In this document: one piece after another, positions 54,678-64,000 of the stretch
Layout: every line of letters starts with the position of its first letter
Position numbering within the stretch: position 1 is the first letter of the stretch
NCBI GenBank assembly: GCA_030998225.1
Contig: JAPYXD010000308.1
Location: forward strand, 9,062,001-9,126,000
Source: Diplolepis rosae
Taxonomy: Eukaryota; Arthropoda; Insecta; Hymenoptera; Diplolepididae
Reading direction: 5' to 3'
Length of the DNA stretch: 64,000 nucleotides
Translations under genes and position numbers: made by a program
Notes under the pieces: generated by a model
Database searches by the model: none
What the model was told of the DNA's origin: nothing
What the model saw: only the letters and a program-made list of their open reading frames with translations

Positions 54678-55467
54678 ATGATTAGAAAATGTATACAAAG
54701 TTATTATTCAACCTCCTCATCAGACCTTAATAGACCCTTGACATTGTTTTTATATTGTAATCACCAAACCACAAAAATATATTGTCAATTCTGTTTCGAG
54801 AGATTAGTTCAGGAATCTGAAAATAACTGTGAGTTTTTTACTTCATGGCATTCCATTTGTATTATTACATTATATTACTACGGTTGTCAAGAACTATTAA
54901 TTAATCCGTGACAAAGAGCAGCTAATTGTAACGAATGCACCGAAACATATTTAAATAACAAATTATATATTAGTCAAGAAAACGAAGTTCAGGTAGAAAA
55001 TATCCCTGCATGATCCATACGTATCTACCTTCCACGCATGTACTCACCCATGAAAATTTTTGTAAATTTCAATAGATTCCTCAATACTAAAAAATTGTAA
55101 AATTTTTCAAATATTTCAAATTCCTTAAATATTGTAAATTTCTCCTTGGAAAAATGCTGCCCCAAGAAATCGGAACAATCGAAGCAGAAGAAGTTCGAGC
55201 AAGCGAGCAGGATGTTCAGCCGTATTTTGAACATCATTTATGATCGCAATACTGCTGCACAACCCTTATCAAAAATTTCTATATGAACGTCCTCGAAAAA
55301 ATCTTGTTTGCGAGGATTGTTACATGACAAAACTTAGCTTCTTTGAGGCCGAATTAATATTGCGTGTCCGAATAGATCACATAGTCACTAAAGACTTAAA
55401 TTGCAGATTTATGCGTAACTTGTGCCGAACGTGTAATTTATTTATGCCAACAAGAAGCATTATATAA
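54678..55467 (+). pseudogene. Cysteine-rich ORFs, possibly one broken zinc-binding protein
   Basis: ORFs at 54678-54911 and 55240-55467 carry CXXC-type pairs: KIYCQFCFERL, and further on VCEDCYMTKL and LCRTCNLFM. A further NCNECTETY lies between them in another frame. The repeated Cys pairs could bind zinc. No family recognised, and the stops between them suggest decay. 54351-54677 before it is pyrimidine-rich, with no gene. Confidence 0.35.
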
Positions 55468-55570
55468 CGACGTCGATTCCGAAGTATCCACCATTATTTA
55501 TAATAACAACGAATAAAATAATAAATCAAACCATATTTTTCTATTAATCTTTTTTCTAAATATAAACAAT

Positions 55571-57322
55571 ATTGAAACATTTCGACTCTTGGAATTTTAA
55601 CTTGATTAATATTTAATTCTTTTTAACACGAATTTTTGCCTATCTGTGCCAAAAGTTTCGCTTTTCAAGTCAGAGTTTAAATTTTATATCTACAATTTTT
55701 AATTAAAACGATTTTCTAAATTTTTATGTGGCAATTTTGCCCTATCTTAGGTCGAAATGCTCCTTTAAAGTCTACGTGTGGGTCACACGAAGGGTGAAAA
55801 TTTCGCGAAGTGGAATTCTTAATTTAAGGAGCAAGAATACCGAATAAAACTCACGATATTCAAGTTTTTTGAGAGAGCAAAGCAAAATGGGCGCGTCCTC
55901 GTGACTATAGTCCGTGATTCCAATCTTGAGATTTCGAATCTAAGAGCATAGGGAAATTTTAATTAATTTTCATTTTGAATAATTTCGCGCAAACGCGCCA
56001 CGAACAAAGACACGTTCTAATTTTGGGGAATTGTCCCTATAGCTGAAAATAAAGGGTTTTGATCAATGGTTTTTTATTCGCAGCATAATTAATTCTTTTC
56101 CATTTCTCTTCTTGGCCAAACCAACTCCTCCCTTCTATTCAAAGTTAATTTTAATAAAAATAAGCATCAGGTGTGAACAGGGCACTGCAAAGTTTGTGAC
56201 ACAGGCCTGCCACTTATCATCATTTGCTTCCTCCCGGAAAACATTCAATATTTATATTTTACGCGCGCAACTCGGCAGGCTTCACCCAGTGGAAAATAAT
56301 AAAATCATGAAAGGAATTGAAAAAGAAAGGAGTTACCATGCAAGCGAAGGTCCCCGTGGGGATTAGACACTTGCGTGGCGTGGATGTGGAAAAGGAATTT
56401 CAGATGAAGCTCTCCGAGGGGATTCGACACCCAAATTTCCTTGGAATTTTGTTTATTTAATTTTGTTTGAATTCCACGTTCGATGTTTCTCTCGATATGA
56501 GAGTTCACACTACTAGTGGCACGAGTTGAGCTAACCGAGTTGTAAAAAGAGTTTTCTCTTTCCTTTTTAAAACGTAAAAAAATTTTTTTAAAGAAATTCC
56601 CAAGAAAATAAAATTTTAGACACCCAAAAGCATTGATCCCTAACTAGGGGGGGACAGGAGTCATGTGCGAAGAGTTCTCACAAAGATTAGGTGCGTTGAT
56701 GCTACAATGCACCACACCTAATCTCGAGCCTCGATCTATGTCTTCCTTGGATTTTGCGCAAGGCAATAAGTCCTTACCTTATTAGGGTGCGCAAGCGGAC
56801 TGAAAATTTAGGATCCGCAACCAAACATGTTACCTCGGTTTTCCACCTCTTTAATAATTTCCTCCCTTAATTAATATGCGCACGTCTCAATTAGCGACCG
56901 CGATCGAGTCTAATCAATTCAATAAATTAAGAATTTTATACACGGTCTTTTCCCCCTTTTCGCGATGGTTTTAAGGTTGGAAATCGGTATCAGAAGAAAG
57001 ATAATATTCTCGCGATTATGACGATGTTTTTCAGATTTCAAAAAGTCGCATATTTCGTCCCGTGGAAGCGTTTAAAAATTGATGTGCACTCGAAAGCGAA
57101 AACGCCCCGCGCGACGATGACGAGAAAGCCTTTCCCCCATTTCACCTCCCGCTGGCGCGTGCTACTTGCGTGGGTACGTGTTCCTATTGGACAGCGGTGT
57201 GGGCAGGCTTGAACGTCGTGTAACGATTTTTATAATAAAAAGGAAATTTCAATTAATCAACCTCAATTCATTATTGTTAAGTGACTTATATCTATAATTA
57301 CAATTATTCATAATGTTCAATA
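55571..57322. repeat. Large repeat, copy A, first part (R1)
   Basis: Matches 61479-63300 in the same orientation at lower identity in the first half and higher in the second. Shared words include TGGGTCACACGAAGGGTGAA and TAATATGCGC followed by TCAATTAGCGACCGCGATCG. It contains a conserved hairpin (56684-56724) and two copies of an AAG-TCYCCG-GGGATT word near 56346 and 56405. A CCAAT word lies on its minus strand near 57190. ORFs are not conserved between copies. About 100 bp between 55468 and 55571 hold nothing clear. Confidence 0.85.
56684..56724. other. Conserved hairpin, copy A
   Basis: A 10-bp perfect stem AGATTAGGTG / CACCTAATCT encloses a 21-base loop. The same hairpin in copy B has a different stem sequence but the same pairing and nearly the same loop. 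Confidence 0.8.
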
Positions 57323-57340
57323 CTAATAGTGTTTGCTATA

Positions 57341-57423
57341 TGTCAAATTATGCTTATTTTTTCTTGTAAACAGAAAAGGCGTTAATTTATGATCTGAGTA
57401 TATTGTAGACCGTTCGCCTCAGA
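57341..57423 (+). repeat. 5' LTR of the BEL/Pao element, truncated
   Basis: Its 83 bp match 59604-59687 closely up to CGCCTCAGA, where pol sequence begins abruptly. Confidence 0.85.
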
Positions 57424-57429
57424 TTAAAT

Positions 57430-58212
57430 GAATTTATTTCTAATGCTAAAACAGCGATGGAGTTAGGAGGTTTCGACTTGCGAGGGTGGGAGTATAATGG
57501 TAATAACTCTCACAAAAATCAAACTGCAGTTTTAGGAATATTATGGGATAAGCAGCTAGATGTATTGGCTTTGAATACACCGGGTATAGATCAATTGATT
57601 AATGAAAAGGTTACGAAAAGGAGTATTTTATCTATTGCGCACAGAATTTTTGATCCGCTAGGATTTGCATGCCCGGTGGTACTGTGTCCGCGAATATTAT
57701 CACAAGAAACTTGGTCTTTGAAATTATCATGGGACGAAGAAGTCAACGAAGCAATTAAAATTAAATTTCGAAATTGGCTGCTCACTTTAAAAGATTTAAA
57801 TAAATTGAAAATTCCGCGATGTTTTTTAGGAAATATCTCAAAGGATGATGACATTAGTATTCATATGTTTGGTGATGCAAGTAAATCGGCATAAGTGGCC
57901 GTTGTATTTATTCGTATAGAGAACGCTTCGGGTATAAAGGTGCATTTTATGCAAGCTAAAACGCGAGTCGCGCCCGTAAAGAAAGATAAGTCAGATGCCC
58001 GACAAAGTATACCACGGTTAGAATTATTAGCTGCAACCATAGGAGTAAGATTAACGTCTTCTATCTTAAATTCTTTGCAATTAAGAAAAACAAAAATTTA
58101 TTACTGGACAGATTCTACTACGGTTCTAGCGTGGATCCAGAGAGAACCCTTTAAAGATGAAAACGGTATAATTCGCTTAAACACCAAAATCATTTTCCGC
58201 TCCGATACGTAA
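57430..58212 (+). pseudogene. pol: BEL/Pao RT end and RNase H
   Basis: Begins inside RT thumb/connection (LGILWDKQLDVLAL, then RSILSIAHRIFDPLGF, a Pao signature). RNase H follows with FGDASKSA, SIPRLELLAA and YYWTDSTTVLAWIQRE. One stop (57892-57894) lies just after GDASKSA. The region between RNase H and the integrase (about 58160-58228) is frameshifted and shortened. Confidence 0.88.
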
Positions 58213-58227
58213 AATTTTCGCTGTCCG

Positions 58228-59502
58228 ATGATTTTACCCCGCAATAATGAGATAGTAAATTTAATAATAAAAGAAAAGCACGAAAATCTTAAACATGCGG
58301 GTGTCGAAATAACCATGAGCGCTTTAAGAGAAAAGTTTTGGATTTTGGGAGGCCGTAAAGTATTGAAAGCCGTAATTGAAAAATGCATGAATTGTCGTAG
58401 ATTTGATTCGAAACCGTTACAATCTGTTCCCGTAGGTTTACCGCTCAATAGAGTCCGAGATGCAGGTGTCTTTGAAGTGGTAGGCGTAGACTTTGCTGGG
58501 CCAATATACCTGAAGGGAGGTAAGAAGGCATGGATTTGTTTGCTTACCTGCGCTGTATATAGAGCAGTACATTTAGAATTAGTGACCTCATTATCTACCG
58601 CTTCATTTCTAATGGCGCTAAGGCGATACATTGCACGCCGAGGCAGGCCCAGGGTTATATACAGTGACAATGGCACGAACTTCGTAGGTCTAAACAATAT
58701 GTTCGAGCGTCTTGACTTTAAAAAATTGTCTAAAATTCTGGCGACAGAACAGATAGAGTGGAAGTTCAACCCCGCTACTGCAGCCTGGTGGGGTGGTTTT
58801 TGGGAACGACTTATTGGTATTTTAAAACGGTTATTGCGTAGAACTCTTAAAAAATCGTATTTAGATTACGAGGAAATGCTGACGATACTTTTAGATTGCG
58901 AAGCTGTAATTAATTCAAGACCAATAACTTTTATGTCCGATAATAATCATGAAGTTGTACCGTTAACTCCATCTATGTTTTTGCAGGAAGTCAAAGAAAT
59001 AGGCGTTTTAGATTTGGATCGAATAGAAAACTGTCAATTAGATAAACGTTACTCATATCGTCAGAAAATAAAAGAGGAATTACGACAAAGATTTCGTTGT
59101 GAATATTTAGGAGCGTTATTAAATCGATCAAGCAAAGAAAGCAATGTTCAAAAAATATCTGTTGGCGACGTTGTATTTCTCGAAAATGAAAGTGTAAAAC
59201 AACTAGACTGGCCGTTAGCGCGAGTAAAAAATGTAATACTAGGTAAAGATAATAGTGTACGGGTAGTTCGCTTAACTACTGCTACCGGCGAGTTAATTAG
59301 ACCGATACAACGAATATATCCTCTAGAACTTAAATGTAACAATGTTGAATCGCACGAAGACAAATGTTTAACGGAAAAATATAGGAGTGTGAAAGGTCAA
59401 AAGTTGACAGTAGTAAGTGTGTATGATAAGAGGGAAGAACGATGCGCTGTGACGAGAAGTGGTAGAAATGTAGTGAACCCTGATAGACTCACATACTATT
59501 AA
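58228..59502 (+). CDS. pol: BEL/Pao integrase, apparently intact (424 aa)
   Basis: Zinc domain: HENLKHAG with CMNC. Core: Asp in VGVDFAGP (about 58486), Asp in YSDNGTNF (about 58660) and Glu in FWERLIG (about 58800). The C-terminal region (SVGDVVFL, then WPLARV and VRVVRLTTATGELIRPIQRIYPLE) is the typical Pao-integrase tail domain. The stop is close to the PPT. It would join cDNA ends to target DNA. No lesion seen in this segment, in contrast to the upstream pol. The first ATG may not be the true start because Pol is a polyprotein. Confidence 0.92.
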   Translation: MILPRNNEIVNLIIKEKHENLKHAGVEITMSALREKFWILGGRKVLKAVIEKCMNCRRFDSKPLQSVPVGLPLNRVRDAGVFEVVGVDFAGPIYLKGGKKAWICLLTCAVYRAVHLELVTSLSTASFLMALRRYIARRGRPRVIYSDNGTNFVGLNNMFERLDFKKLSKILATEQIEWKFNPATAAWWGGFWERLIGILKRLLRRTLKKSYLDYEEMLTILLDCEAVINSRPITFMSDNNHEVVPLTPSMFLQEVKEIGVLDLDRIENCQLDKRYSYRQKIKEELRQRFRCEYLGALLNRSSKESNVQKISVGDVVFLENESVKQLDWPLARVKNVILGKDNSVRVVRLTTATGELIRPIQRIYPLELKCNNVESHEDKCLTEKYRSVKGQKLTVVSVYDKREERCAVTRSGRNVVNPDRLTYY

Positions 59503-59593
59503 AGTTGTATGCAAAGTGTGAATTTCTATTATTTATATGTTTTTTAATATCTTCTATTTTTAATTTAGATGAAGAGTGCAATCTTCATCTAAA

Positions 59594-59603
59594 TGGGGGA
59601 GGA
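59594..59603 (+). promoter_or_regulatory. Polypurine tract of the BEL/Pao element
   Basis: TGGGGGAGGA directly precedes the 3' LTR TGTCAAA. Confidence 0.85.
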
Positions 59604-60196
59604 TGTCAAATTATGTTTATTTTTTCTTGTAAACGGAAAAGGCGTTAATTTATGATCTGAGTATATTGTAGACCGTTCGCCTCAGAACTTTACATTTTAT
59701 TTTATTTCAGACTTAATATTTTCAGACCAGGTGTTTAGAATTTAGCTATTATTTTAAATCATAAAAATTGTACGTGCGTTTTCCCGAAATAATACTTTCT
59801 GAACTTTTACTAGTATTGTCGTCATAAAGTAATTTACGATACTCTCTCGACACTGCAGACAACCGTAATAAAGTGTATCGGTTGGAAATTAAGAAAAGGT
59901 CCTCCACCATGAGAAAATGCATGAGAAAACAGAGGCAGTAGTTTTAAGAGTAGGGATTTATGAAGGTTTGAAAGAACTCTTGGAGTGCATTTTGGAGTAA
60001 GTGGTTATGTTTTGCAGGCAGTCGATTTTAAGATAGAGTTGAGACTGGACATTTGTCCCTCTTGAATACTCGCGCACTTTTATACGTCCTTTTTTTTAGT
60101 TTTTTAATAAATATATTTTTTGTAATTTAAACTCGAACTTTGATTTTGTGTTCATTTATTCACACTTATATTTAACCCCAGTTCCTTATTAAAACA
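59604..60196 (+). repeat. 3' LTR of the BEL/Pao element
   Basis: 593 bp from TGTCAAATTATG to TTAAAACA. An AATAAA-type word lies near 60107. Confidence 0.85.
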
Positions 60197-60214
60197 CTAA
60201 TAGTGTTTGCTATA

Positions 60215-60834
60215 CAATCATAATTATCTTTATTTATAACATTTTATTATTATAATATTTTATAATGTAATGATTATATTTAATTATAATTGTCGTATTT
60301 GTATGATTATTAATTTTTATTTATTATCTATGATTAACCTTTCCCATGTACATAAATAAATAAGCCTATCGTAGCTAATAAATAATAAAAAATAGAAAAA
60401 ATAACAGCGTGGGATGCCCATCCAGCGATCATGCATTACGCTGCTTGACCCGGGTGATTGGTCGTGTGGCAGCAACCACAGGTTAGTTTGGCGCTCGCTG
60501 AGAATACGAACGAAAATCTCCGTGAAAAGCCGACTGCCTCGTTCTTGCCACATTCACTTCCGCTTTGGAAGTAAATCATTAATTATTGGGCGAATACTCA
60601 ATGAGACATCGCAATTCCTTCGTGCGAGTCTCGTGGGAACCTGCTTGTTCTAAAAATAAGCCCAATTTCGCGGATTTTGCCCCCGTTTCATCGCAAAAGG
60701 CGGATACTTGAGGCTGGGCCGTCTCAACGCCCCCCCCAAACGAAGTGATCCTTTGCTTACAAATGATGAATTCGTTTCTTTGAGCGGCACCGTAATCGTA
60801 CATAAAGTCTTTCTATATAATTTTAAATAAACAA
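60215..60834. repeat. Large repeat, copy A, second part (R2)
   Basis: Matches 63556-64000, with shared stretches such as GGTGATTGGTCGTGTGGCAG and AACCACAGGTTAGT, and a shared CCCGTTTC-TCGCAAAAG end. It is separated from R1 only by the BEL/Pao insertion. The ORFs on either strand (for example 60414-60653) are only roughly kept between copies and have no recognised domain. Confidence 0.85.
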
Positions 60835-61478
60835 TACTTAAATTCTGATAAAAAAAAAGGAAGGATAAAATTAATATAAAAGCGTATACTTTTTTTTCTT
60901 TTTGTGTTTTTCTCTATTTTGTTGTGAAATAATATTTATTAAAATTTTAAAATAAAAAAATATAAGTGGAAAATAATTATTTACTAATTTTTTCTTATTA
61001 TTCGATAATAATCATAAAATTATTATTTTGTTATTTATTATAAAGACCAAAAAAAAGAGAAGATTGGAATTGATAATAGTTTTTCTTACTCTAATTCATA
61101 ATTGTACTTCAAATTTATAATTATGATCATATTAATTATATTAGTATTAATAATGCCATTAATTATTCAAAACTTAAAAAAATATATAAACATGAGAATT
61201 GATGATGGTTTTTCATACCCTCTTATTGTAATCTTGCGATCATTTTATTATTTTCTGGGTTAAAGTTGTAGTAAACCATCTCAACGCCCCCCCCCCCCCA
61301 CCTCCCAGACCATTTCTTCAGTAACCTATAACATATACTTTTCGAGGCGTTACAAACTTAACTTCTTAATCATATTGCCTATTGTACTAAATTTGCGTAA
61401 TTTACACGATTCTTAAATATATCTGCTTAATTATTAACAATAATTGGACTATCCCTTATATCTACGCGTGTACCTACT
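60835..61478. other. AT-rich tail between repeat copies
   Basis: No gene. Contains a C-run (about 61289-61303) after CTCAACG; the same CTCAACG-C-run words occur in R2 near 60724. Confidence 0.5.
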
Positions 61479-63300
61479 GAAACATTTCGACCTTTACGAT
61501 CTTTAATTTATCAATTTTTAAACATTTATAATTCTATTTTTGCATGATTTGGTCAAAAGTTTCGCTCTTTAACTTCGAGATTCGATTTCAGGTTTGCAAT
61601 GTTTAATTACATTGATTCTCCGAATTTTTAAACAACAATTTTGCCCTGTTTTGAGACAAAATTACTTTCGAAATATATGAGTGGGTCACACGAAGGGTGA
61701 AAATTTCGCGAATTTTTATTCTTTATTTAAAGAGTAAGAACGGCAAAGAAACTCACGATTTTCAGTTTTTCGGAGTGAGAAAAAGTAAGACGGAGGAATC
61801 TTCGAAATGTTGCCCGTGTTTTATAGATTCGTATCTAGAATTCATAAACAAAATTTCGATCAATATTCGCTGCGTTATTTCGCACAGTAGCGCTTTTAAA
61901 ACACGTTTTAATTTTGGGAATTCCCTACTCCTGAAAATAAAGCTGGGTTGACTGGCAGGCTCTTTTCAACATGAATTTTCCCTTGTTCATTACGATTCCG
62001 TTCTCCACCCTCGAAGCATTCAAACACTAACAAGAACTAATTTAGTCTTTCGCTTGCTCAAATTAAGGAAATCTTCTAAATTTATAGCATCAGAGGTTTT
62101 GTGGTGACTAAAAGCACTTGGGCTTACACTCACAGAAACTTTCATCATTTGCGTTAGAAGATGCGTTCAATTCCTCAATTATCGAAATGAAACCCTCCCC
62201 ACCTGACCACGCGATTTCGCGTAGATTTGTTCATCAATTCTCCGGGGGCAAGGAAGTACGTGTCACTGGTAAAGTGCCCAAAGGCACCAGATCCACAATT
62301 GAATTTACCAAAAAGAAAAAAAGAGAAAAAGGATGTCGTCTCCCAAGTAAAGTGCCCTGAGGGGCTACGGCACCTAGTTGACAATTTGGTTTGTGATATA
62401 TACAAAAAAAAAATGAAGAATTATTACCTCACAGGTAAAGTGCCCTAAGGGGCTACAGCACCTGATTGGCAATTTACGAGACAGAGATTCCTTAAAATAG
62501 CAGTGACTTTCCCAATTTCTCACTCGGGGTGAGTCAACGGGTACTCGACACTCAAGAATTAAAGAACAAATCTATTTATTATTTTCTTTTGACAATTAAA
62601 TCCCTCACGTAACGCCAATGTCAAGCCTAAAAAGAAAACCAGTAAACCGCGACAAAATTCAATCAAGAAACGCGTCCAAAACAAAAAAAACGTGAGCCTG
62701 CTAATCCCTATCTTAAAAGGGGGCTGGGTAACATAGACGATCAGATTCTCTAATAGTCAGGTGCGGTGATGCTAAAATGCACGTCACCTGACTATGAGCT
62801 CTGACCTGAAATTTCGTCCAAGAAAAATCGCCGCGACGAGCGACAAGTCCTCATCTTTTGCAGGTGCGGAACTGGACTCAATTTTGAGGATCGGCAATCA
62901 ACCACGTCGCCTCGGTTTTCCACCTCTTTAATAATTTCCCCCCTTAATTAATATGCGCGCGCCTCAATTAGCGACCGCGATCGAGTCCAATTAAATCAAT
63001 AAATTAAGAATTTTATGCACGATGTTTTCCCCCTTTTTTCGACCGTTTTCGGGTTGGAAATCAGTATCAGGAAAAAGCTGACATTTTCGAGATCATGATG
63101 ATGTTTTTCAAATTTCAAATCGTTTTATTTTTCGTCTCGCAGAGGTGTTCAAAAATTGATATGCGTTGATAAGAGAAAGCATGCCACGCGACGACAAGGA
63201 GAAAGCCTTTCCCCCATCTCACCTCCCGCTTGGCGCGTGCTATTAGCGTAGGGGCGGGCTCCCATTGGACAACAGTGTGTGAAGGTTTGAACGTTGTCAG
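61479..63300. repeat. Large repeat, copy B, first part (R1)
   Basis: Second copy of 55571-57322. It holds three tandem units of about 85 bp around GTAAAGTGCCC and GGGGCTAC-GCACC (near 62262, 62347 and 62432), where copy A has two related words. The hairpin equivalent is at 62753-62795. The minus strand has a CCAAT word near 63264. No conserved ORF. Confidence 0.85.
62753..62795. other. Conserved hairpin, copy B
   Basis: An 11-bp perfect stem ATAGTCAGGTG / CACCTGACTAT around a 21-base loop. Compared with copy A, stem positions 6, 8, 9 and 10 from the loop differ, and in every case both partners have changed to keep pairing. Confidence 0.8.
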
Positions 63301-63555
63301 AAAATTCAAAATCTTCTAAGAAAGATTGAAGAGATTATTATTACATGCTGATAATTCTCAAAAATAAAAACGAGCCTTTAAATAAAAGAAATGATCAAAT
63401 GGTCACGCATTGTTCATTTGCCAATTTGGCATTTTGCTGATGATTTACCAGTCAAAATTATTTTCAGATAATCAATGCTAACCTTTTGTCATTTTCTGTT
63501 CAAATTATAACTGTACTTGTTTATTGTATTTAATATTAACCAAATTTACCACATG

Positions 63556-64000
63556 ACAATAATTATCTTTATTTATAATATTTCATAATGCAATGACAAT
63601 TATGTTTATTTATAATTGTCGTATTTGTATAATTGTTTAATTCCATTTATTAGCAATAATTAACAAACCTATAAAAACTAAAAATAAAAAAAATAAAAGA
63701 AATGTGAGCGAGGGACGCCCATCCAACGATCATGCATTATGCTGCTTGACCTGGGTGATTGGTCGTGTGGCAGCAACCACAGGTTAGTATGGCGCTCGCT
63801 GGGAGTACGAACGAAAATGTCTGTGAAAACCAGACTACCTCGTTCTCGCCGCGTTCACTTCCGGTTTGGAAGTAAATCATTAATTGCTGCTCAAATACTG
63901 GATCATACCTCGCAATTCTTTTGTGCGAGTCTCGTGGGAATCTACTTGTTCCTAAAGTGGCCTTAGTTTCGCGGATTTTACCCCCGTTTCGTCGCAAAAG
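63556..64000. repeat. Large repeat, copy B, second part (R2), runs off the window
   Basis: Matches 60215 onward. The repeat unit (R1 + R2 + tail) is about 3.0 kb once the BEL/Pao insertion is removed from copy A, and it continues past the window end. 63301-63555 is an AT-rich linker without a gene. Confidence 0.85.

Larger units (their letters stand above)
57341..60196 (+). mobile_element. BEL/Pao LTR retroelement, internally deleted
   Basis: Starts TGTCAAATTATG and ends TTAAAACA. The 5' LTR is truncated (57341-57423) and joined to the middle of pol; the 3' LTR is 59604-60196. Gag, protease and most of RT are missing. It splits the R1/R2 repeat copy A and is flanked by an 18-bp identical direct repeat, CTAATAGTGTTTGCTATA (57323-57340 and 60197-60214). 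Confidence 0.88.

Noticed and set aside
60414..63966. Similar ORFs in both R2 copies (79 and 75 codons) that could be a conserved gene
   Set aside because: Similarity follows the DNA repeat; starts and ends differ and no domain is visible, so coding status is not supported.
1..64000. CRISPR arrays, bacterial operons, rRNA genes
   Set aside because: No regularly spaced repeats with unique spacers, no bacterial gene layout and no rRNA-like sequence; the window is eukaryotic.

Overview
The window looks like insect DNA, probably from an AT-rich genome such as a hymenopteran. That is an inference: it contains no ordinary host gene that names the species. The evidence is animal-type: errantivirus-like and Gypsy LTR elements with envelope genes, a BEL/Pao element, mariner remnants, TA- and TTAA-flanked MITEs, giant foldback palindromes, primer-binding sites matching insect tRNA-Leu and tRNA-Gly 3' ends, and GT-AG introns. 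Almost everything is a transposable element, and many are nested. Stops, homopolymer frameshifts and deletions show that most are dead.

Layout, left to right. 42-812 is a TTAA-flanked MITE. 2495-3287 is a broken DD34D mariner transposase. 3877-4609 (minus) is an LTR plus an envelope-like tail. 5315-6500 is a foldback. 6501-16978 (minus) is an errantivirus-like element (element 1) with a baculovirus-F-type envelope, a deleted integrase core, two leader ORFs, leader repeats and, unusually, a second cellular-type RNase H domain in Pol. 19237-19660 is a PBS and LTR remnant interrupted by a 1.65-kb palindrome. 21881-24490 (minus) is a second Env-bearing Gypsy ruin (element 2). 24572-33114 is a complete-boundary LTR element (element 3, 4-bp target duplication) with gag, no visible pol, and a possible intron-containing antisense gene. 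35462-37064 is another palindrome. 37512-46879 is a Gypsy element (element 4) with LTR, PBS, leader tandem repeats, gag, protease, RT, RNase H, AT-hook/acidic insert and integrase.

Downstream of element 4, at 48438-55467, lies an AT-rich block that may be its 3' part or a separate virus-like insertion: a short CARD-domain ORF, a chuvirus-like glycoprotein gene, a gene with two dsRNA-binding-like domains and CCHC zinc motifs, a degraded F-type envelope, and cysteine-rich ORFs. CARD and dsRBD proteins are the kinds of domain that act in apoptosis and RNAi, so this is the best candidate for an undescribed accessory cassette in an endogenous insect retroelement. The block is disrupted by stops, frameshifts and a MITE.

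From 55571 to the end, a roughly 3-kb unit is present twice in direct orientation. It contains a hairpin whose stem has changed by compensatory substitutions. The first copy was interrupted by a BEL/Pao element flanked by an unusually long 18-bp direct repeat. All identities and counts were read by eye; no alignment or database search was run.
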